From Sulfitobacter sp. (GTDB lineage Bacteria > Pseudomonadota > Alphaproteobacteria > Rhodobacterales > Rhodobacteraceae), in the NCBI GenBank assembly GCA_013002405.1, contig JABDKA010000049.1, forward strand, positions 1-64,000: a DNA stretch of 64,000 nt. The letters run 5' to 3'. Below, piece by piece: positions 60,122-64,000 of this stretch. The first letter of the stretch is position 1. The number at the start of each line of letters is the position of its first letter. The position numbers and the translations under genes were made by a program. The notes beneath the pieces were generated by a model. The model worked only from the letters and a program-made list of their open reading frames with translations, had not been told where the DNA came from and did not search any database.

Positions 60122-60835
60122 TTATCTTGCCGGGCCGCGCAGGGCCAGAGGGGCGGCCAATTCGACGCCCCGAGGGCTGATATGGGTGCCGATGCAAAGC
60201 GTTTCCACCCCTGCGGCATACGCTGCAGCGTGGGCCTGTGCATAGCCTGGGTCAATATCGCGGGCTAGATCAACCTCCCCGCAGTCGGTGCGTTGCACAA
60301 GATAGAGCAATACCGCCCGGTGTCCGGCCTGCGCCATTTCGGCCAGATTGCCAAGATGTTTCGCGCCCCGCGTGGTCACGCTGTCGGGGAACTCGGCCAG
60401 CCCCGGCTGGCGGCACAGGGTCACGGATTTCACCTCAAGGTAAGCATCCGGCAGGCCCTCCTCTTGCAGGAGAAAGTCGATGCGAGAGCCTTCCGCGTAC
60501 TTCACTTCGGGCCTTACAGTTCGGTAGGCGCGCAGTGCGTCGATCTGACGGGCCTCAAGCGCCGCCCGCACCGCGCGGTTGGGCAGGCCCGTATCCACAC
60601 CCGTGAAATGACCATTCTCGTGGTCCACCAGGCGCCAGCCGTATCTGAGCTTTTTTCTGGGATCATCGTTGGGCTCAAGCCAGATTCTGGTACCAGGCTC
60701 CGCCAGTCCCATCATTGAGCCGGGGTTGGCGCAGTGAGCCACCACCTCGCATCCGTCCTCAAGCGTGCAATCGGCCAGGAACCTCTTGTAGCGGCGAATG
60801 AGACGGGCGGGCACAAGTTCAGTTTGAAAGCGCAT
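60122..60835 (-). CDS. sfsA: DNA/RNA nuclease SfsA
   Basis: Start 60835; LIRRYKRFLADCTLEDGCEVVAHCANPGSMMGLAEPGTRIWLE; RIDFLLQEEGLPDAYLEVKSVTL. Confidence 0.95.
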   Translation of the reverse strand: MRFQTELVPARLIRRYKRFLADCTLEDGCEVVAHCANPGSMMGLAEPGTRIWLEPNDDPRKKLRYGWRLVDHENGHFTGVDTGLPNRAVRAALEARQIDALRAYRTVRPEVKYAEGSRIDFLLQEEGLPDAYLEVKSVTLCRQPGLAEFPDSVTTRGAKHLGNLAEMAQAGHRAVLLYLVQRTDCGEVDLARDIDPGYAQAHAAAYAAGVETLCIGTHISPRGVELAAPLALRGPAR

Positions 60836-60882
60836 GGGGCGCGGCCTATACCGTGAGAGCGCCGCGCTCAAGGAGTTAGCCG

Positions 60883-61602
60883 ATGACCAATCCCACCGCC
60901 GCCATGATCGTGATCGGGGACGAGATCCTGTCGGGCCGGACCCGTGACAGCAACATGCACCATCTGGCCGGTGAACTGAGCGAAGTGGGCATTGATCTGA
61001 AAGAGGTCAGGGTGATCGGCGATGACCGCGGCGTGATCATCGCCGCCGTGCAGGCCCTGTCAAAGGCCTTTGATCATGTCTTCACGAGCGGCGGAATCGG
61101 GCCGACCCACGATGACATCACCGCCGATTGCATCGCGGCTGCCTTCAACCGTGCTATTGACGTTCGCGACGACGCGCGGTCCATCCTCGCGGCCTTCTAC
61201 GAAAAGAACGGGACGGACCTGAACACCGCCCGCCTGCGCATGGCGCGGATTCCCGAGGGGGCTGAACTGATCGAAAACCCCGTTTCCGCCGCGCCCGGCT
61301 TCAAGCTGGAGAATGTGCATGTCATGGCCGGGGTGCCCTCGGTTTTTCAGGCCATGGTAGCCTCTGTCCTGCCAACACTGACTGGCGGCGCCAAGCTGAT
61401 CAGTGAGACGCTTCGGATCGAGCGGGGGGAGGGTGATATCGCGGGCCCGCTGGGCGAGGTTGCGGAGGCTCACCCGGCCCTGTCGATTGGGTCCTACCCG
61501 TTTCAGCGCAACGGTGTCTTTGGTGCACATGTGGTGATCCGCGGCAATGACGCGGAGGATATCAACTCCGCGATGAGCCAGCTAAAGGCCATCTTTGGAT
61601 GA
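60883..61602 (+). CDS. Competence/damage-inducible CinA-like molybdopterin-binding domain protein
   Basis: AAMIVIGDEILSGRTRDSNMHHLAGELSEVGIDLKEVRVIGDD; VFTSGGIGPTHDDITADCIAAAF. Confidence 0.93.
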   Translation: MTNPTAAMIVIGDEILSGRTRDSNMHHLAGELSEVGIDLKEVRVIGDDRGVIIAAVQALSKAFDHVFTSGGIGPTHDDITADCIAAAFNRAIDVRDDARSILAAFYEKNGTDLNTARLRMARIPEGAELIENPVSAAPGFKLENVHVMAGVPSVFQAMVASVLPTLTGGAKLISETLRIERGEGDIAGPLGEVAEAHPALSIGSYPFQRNGVFGAHVVIRGNDAEDINSAMSQLKAIFG

Positions 61603-62318
61603 CACCTGACTTGCGTAAATTACTGGCCGTATGTGAAGGCACATGGCCCCCCGCGCGGCGGTGGGAAGGTGACGGCTTCATCCTGCGGGACGGTCAGGGT
61701 GGGGGTCAGCGGGTTTCCGCAGCGACTGCAACCGGACCTGCCGACACGGCCCGGATCGAGGCGGCGGCCGAAGCCATGCGGCAGATCGGCCAGCGCCCGC
61801 TGTTTCAGTTGCGCGATGATGAAACGGCCTTTGCGGCCCAGCTTGAGGCGATGGGCTATGTCGCCAAGGACCCAACCTTGGCCTATTCCCTCCCGATTGA
61901 GAGATTGACCGATGTTCCCATCCCCCGTGTGACCGCTTTCACGATTTGGGAGCCGCTCGCCATCATGCGCGAGATATGGGCGACCGATGGCGTCGGACCG
62001 GAACGTCTGGCCGTCATGGACCGCGCGGCCTGCAAGACCGGCGTTCTGGCCCGCTGGAACGAAAAACCCGGCGGCGTGGCCTACGTTGGGGTGTATGAAG
62101 GGGTGGCGATGGTGCATGCGCTGGTTGTCCTGCCGCACCAGCGCAGGCAGGGGGTCGCGCAATGGCTGATGCGTGCGGCCGCCTTTTGGGCGCAGGGGCA
62201 GGGTGCGATGCACATGTCGGTCCTCTGCGTGGCGGCGAATGAGCCGGCCAACAAGCTTTACCGCGCACTGGGCTTCACGCCCGCGGGCGGATACCATTAC
62301 CGTGTGAAACCAGACTGA
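61599..62318 (+). CDS. GNAT family N-acetyltransferase
   Basis: VAMVHALVVLPHQRRQGVAQWLMRAAAFWAQGQGAMHMSVLCVAANEPANKLYRALGF. Confidence 0.9.
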   Translation: MTPDLRKLLAVCEGTWPPARRWEGDGFILRDGQGGGQRVSAATATGPADTARIEAAAEAMRQIGQRPLFQLRDDETAFAAQLEAMGYVAKDPTLAYSLPIERLTDVPIPRVTAFTIWEPLAIMREIWATDGVGPERLAVMDRAACKTGVLARWNEKPGGVAYVGVYEGVAMVHALVVLPHQRRQGVAQWLMRAAAFWAQGQGAMHMSVLCVAANEPANKLYRALGFTPAGGYHYRVKPD

Positions 62319-62328
62319 AGGATCCGTC

Positions 62329-62898
62329 ATGGCCAAAGATATGCCCACCGCCCTCAACCTGCCCATGGCCGATCCGCTGCCGGAAGCGACGCAGAAGTAT
62401 TTCGATGTCTGTCAGGAAAAGCTCGGGATGGTCCCCAACGTCCTGCAGGCCTACGCCTTTGACGTGGAGAAACTCAATGCCTTTACGGCCATGTACAATG
62501 ACCTGATGCTGGGCGACAGCGCACTGAGCAAACTGGAGCGCGAGATGATCGCGGTGGCCGTTTCCTCTTACAACAAGTGCTACTACTGTCTGGTGGCCCA
62601 CGGAGCCGCGGTGCGCCAGCTTTCGGGCGATCCTGAACTGGGTGAGGCGCTGGTGATGAACTACCGCGTTGCCAAGATTGACGCGCGGCAGCGGGCCATG
62701 CTGGATTTCGCGGTCAAACTGACACGCGAGAGCGCCGCCGTCGAGGAGGCCGACCGGGAGGCGCTGCGCGCCCAGGGGTTCACGGACCGGGACATCTGGG
62801 ACATCGCCAGCGTCGCGGGCTTTTTCAATATGACGAACCGGGTGGCCAGCGGCACCGATATGCGGCCGAACCCGGAATACCACGCACAGGCCCGATGA
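62329..62898 (+). CDS. Peroxidase-related / carboxymuconolactone decarboxylase (AhpD-like) protein
   Basis: SKLEREMIAVAVSSYNKCYYCLVAHGAAVRQL (CxxC...H active-site motif). Confidence 0.92.
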   Translation: MAKDMPTALNLPMADPLPEATQKYFDVCQEKLGMVPNVLQAYAFDVEKLNAFTAMYNDLMLGDSALSKLEREMIAVAVSSYNKCYYCLVAHGAAVRQLSGDPELGEALVMNYRVAKIDARQRAMLDFAVKLTRESAAVEEADREALRAQGFTDRDIWDIASVAGFFNMTNRVASGTDMRPNPEYHAQAR

Positions 62899-63839
62899 TC
62901 CGCGCGGCGCTTGCGTTTTTTCTTTTGGCGGCCCCGGCCGCGGCGCTGGAGCTGGAGCTTCCCCCGACCGCGCGCCAGACGGTTGAGCGCAACACCGCCG
63001 CAGATATCTATGCCGCGCCGTCCGGCGTCTTTGACGGTGACAAGGTGCCAACCTTGGCGGTTGAGGGGGAGATACGCCGTGCGGCATGGCGGCTCGACTC
63101 GCCCGGCCTTACACCCTTGCAGGTGATGCGCCCACTGCGGGCGCAGGTCCAAGCCGCAGGCTATGACCTGGTTCTCGATTGCACCAGCAGCGCTTGCGGC
63201 GGCTTTGATTTCCGCTTTGCGACCGAGATTCTGCCCGGGCCCAACATGTACGTGAATTTGCGGGCCTACCATTTCGTCACCGGCATCAAATACCTAGACG
63301 ACGTGCCGCAGGACGTCATTACGATCCTGGCAAGCACCTCTGCCACCTCAGCCTACGTGCAGGTTGTCCGTGCCCAGCCCGCGGATGTGCCCGCAGGCGA
63401 ACCTTCTGCTGCGCGGATTGATCCGCCCAGGCCCGTGCCTGCCGCACCCGATCCGGTCGGGAGGGAAAATCTGTCCGGGCAAATACTCGGTCAAGGATAC
63501 GCGGTTTTGGAAGGGCTCGATTTCGCAAGCGGCAGTACGGATCTGGGTCCGGGGCCCTTCGCCGCGCTTGAGGCGCTTGCGGCCTTTCTGCGGTCGCGGC
63601 CCGAAACCCGTATCGCGCTGGTGGGCCACACCGACACGATTGGTGGGCTGCAGCCGAATATCTCCATCAGCCGTGCGCGTGCTCAGTCTGTCCGCGCGCG
63701 CCTGATCGACGGCTACAAGATTGATCCCGCACGGCTTGATGCGGAGGGGATGGGTTACCTCTCCCCCATCGCCAGCAATCTGGAGCCTTCGGGACGCGAG
63801 GCCAACCGCCGGGTCGAGGCGGTGATCCTTACCGAATGA
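62895..63839 (+). CDS. OmpA family protein
   Basis: Signal peptide MIRAALAFFLLAAPAAA; C-terminal RIALVGHTDTIGGLQPNISISRARAQSVRARLIDGYKIDPARLDAEGMGYLSPIASNLEPSGREANRRVEAVI. Confidence 0.92.
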   Translation: MIRAALAFFLLAAPAAALELELPPTARQTVERNTAADIYAAPSGVFDGDKVPTLAVEGEIRRAAWRLDSPGLTPLQVMRPLRAQVQAAGYDLVLDCTSSACGGFDFRFATEILPGPNMYVNLRAYHFVTGIKYLDDVPQDVITILASTSATSAYVQVVRAQPADVPAGEPSAARIDPPRPVPAAPDPVGRENLSGQILGQGYAVLEGLDFASGSTDLGPGPFAALEALAAFLRSRPETRIALVGHTDTIGGLQPNISISRARAQSVRARLIDGYKIDPARLDAEGMGYLSPIASNLEPSGREANRRVEAVILTE

Positions 63840-63843
63840 CATG

Positions 63844-63876
63844 AAAAAGGCCCCGATACGCAAAGGCACCGGGGCT
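63844..63876 (-). terminator. Rho-independent terminator for the minus-strand gene at the right edge
   Basis: Minus strand AGCCCCG...CGGGGCCTTTTTC. Confidence 0.65.
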
Positions 63877-63906
63877 GAGGTCACACCGAGGGGAAAGTGG
63901 TGTTCC

Positions 63907-64000
63907 TTACCAGTCCGTTGGGCCCTTGTCGGCAAAGGCGTGGACCAGAAAATCAATAAAGGCGCGGACCTTCGGCTGGGTAAAGCGGCCCGGCGGATAG
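63907..64000 (-). CDS. C-terminal fragment of a probable LysR-family regulator (truncated by window edge)
   Basis: Minus strand reads ...YPPGRFTQPKVRAFIDFLVHAFADKGPTDW*, typical LysR C-terminus. Confidence 0.65.
   Translation of the reverse strand, partial: YPPGRFTQPKVRAFIDFLVHAFADKGPTDW

Overview
This window is high-GC chromosomal DNA whose gene content and organisation look like an alphaproteobacterium, probably Rhodobacterales/Roseobacter-type (taxonomy inferred). It is densely coding, with no rRNA, tRNA, CRISPR array, integrase or transposase that I could recognise. Main blocks: (1) a translationally coupled catabolic divergon at about 1-14.2 kb: acyl-CoA ligase, FAD oxidoreductase, PEP-mutase/isocitrate-lyase-family lyase, a Cys-less isochorismatase-family hydrolase, HyuA/HyuB, and a tautomerase-SnoaL fusion, divergent from GntR/UTRA, LeuC-like, LeuD-like and TRAP DctPQM genes; (2) MipA, nitroreductase, FAD oxidoreductase and M24 peptidase genes; (3) a GtrB/GtrA/methyltransferase/GtrII-like glycosylation cluster; (4) a small envelope protein followed by a ~1,050-aa self-sufficient reductive dehalogenase fused to a flavin/NAD/[2Fe-2S] reductase; (5) a decayed bacteriophytochrome pseudogene that keeps its PAS-2 N-terminus and HATPase C-terminus but has lost its middle; (6) a two-component system divergent from a sugar ABC transporter, with glk, a Gfo/Idh/MocA oxidoreductase and eda/edd (Entner-Doudoroff); (7) a TAXI-TRAP system, sulfurtransferase, aminotransferase, glnK-amtB, PBP1A, a type I secretion ABC/HlyD pair, and assorted housekeeping genes to the right edge. 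The strongest candidates for novelty are the substrate-unknown catabolic divergon (possibly hydrolysis, hydration and C-C cleavage of a cyclic imide or substituted maleate), the fused reductive dehalogenase, and the bacteriophytochrome remnant.
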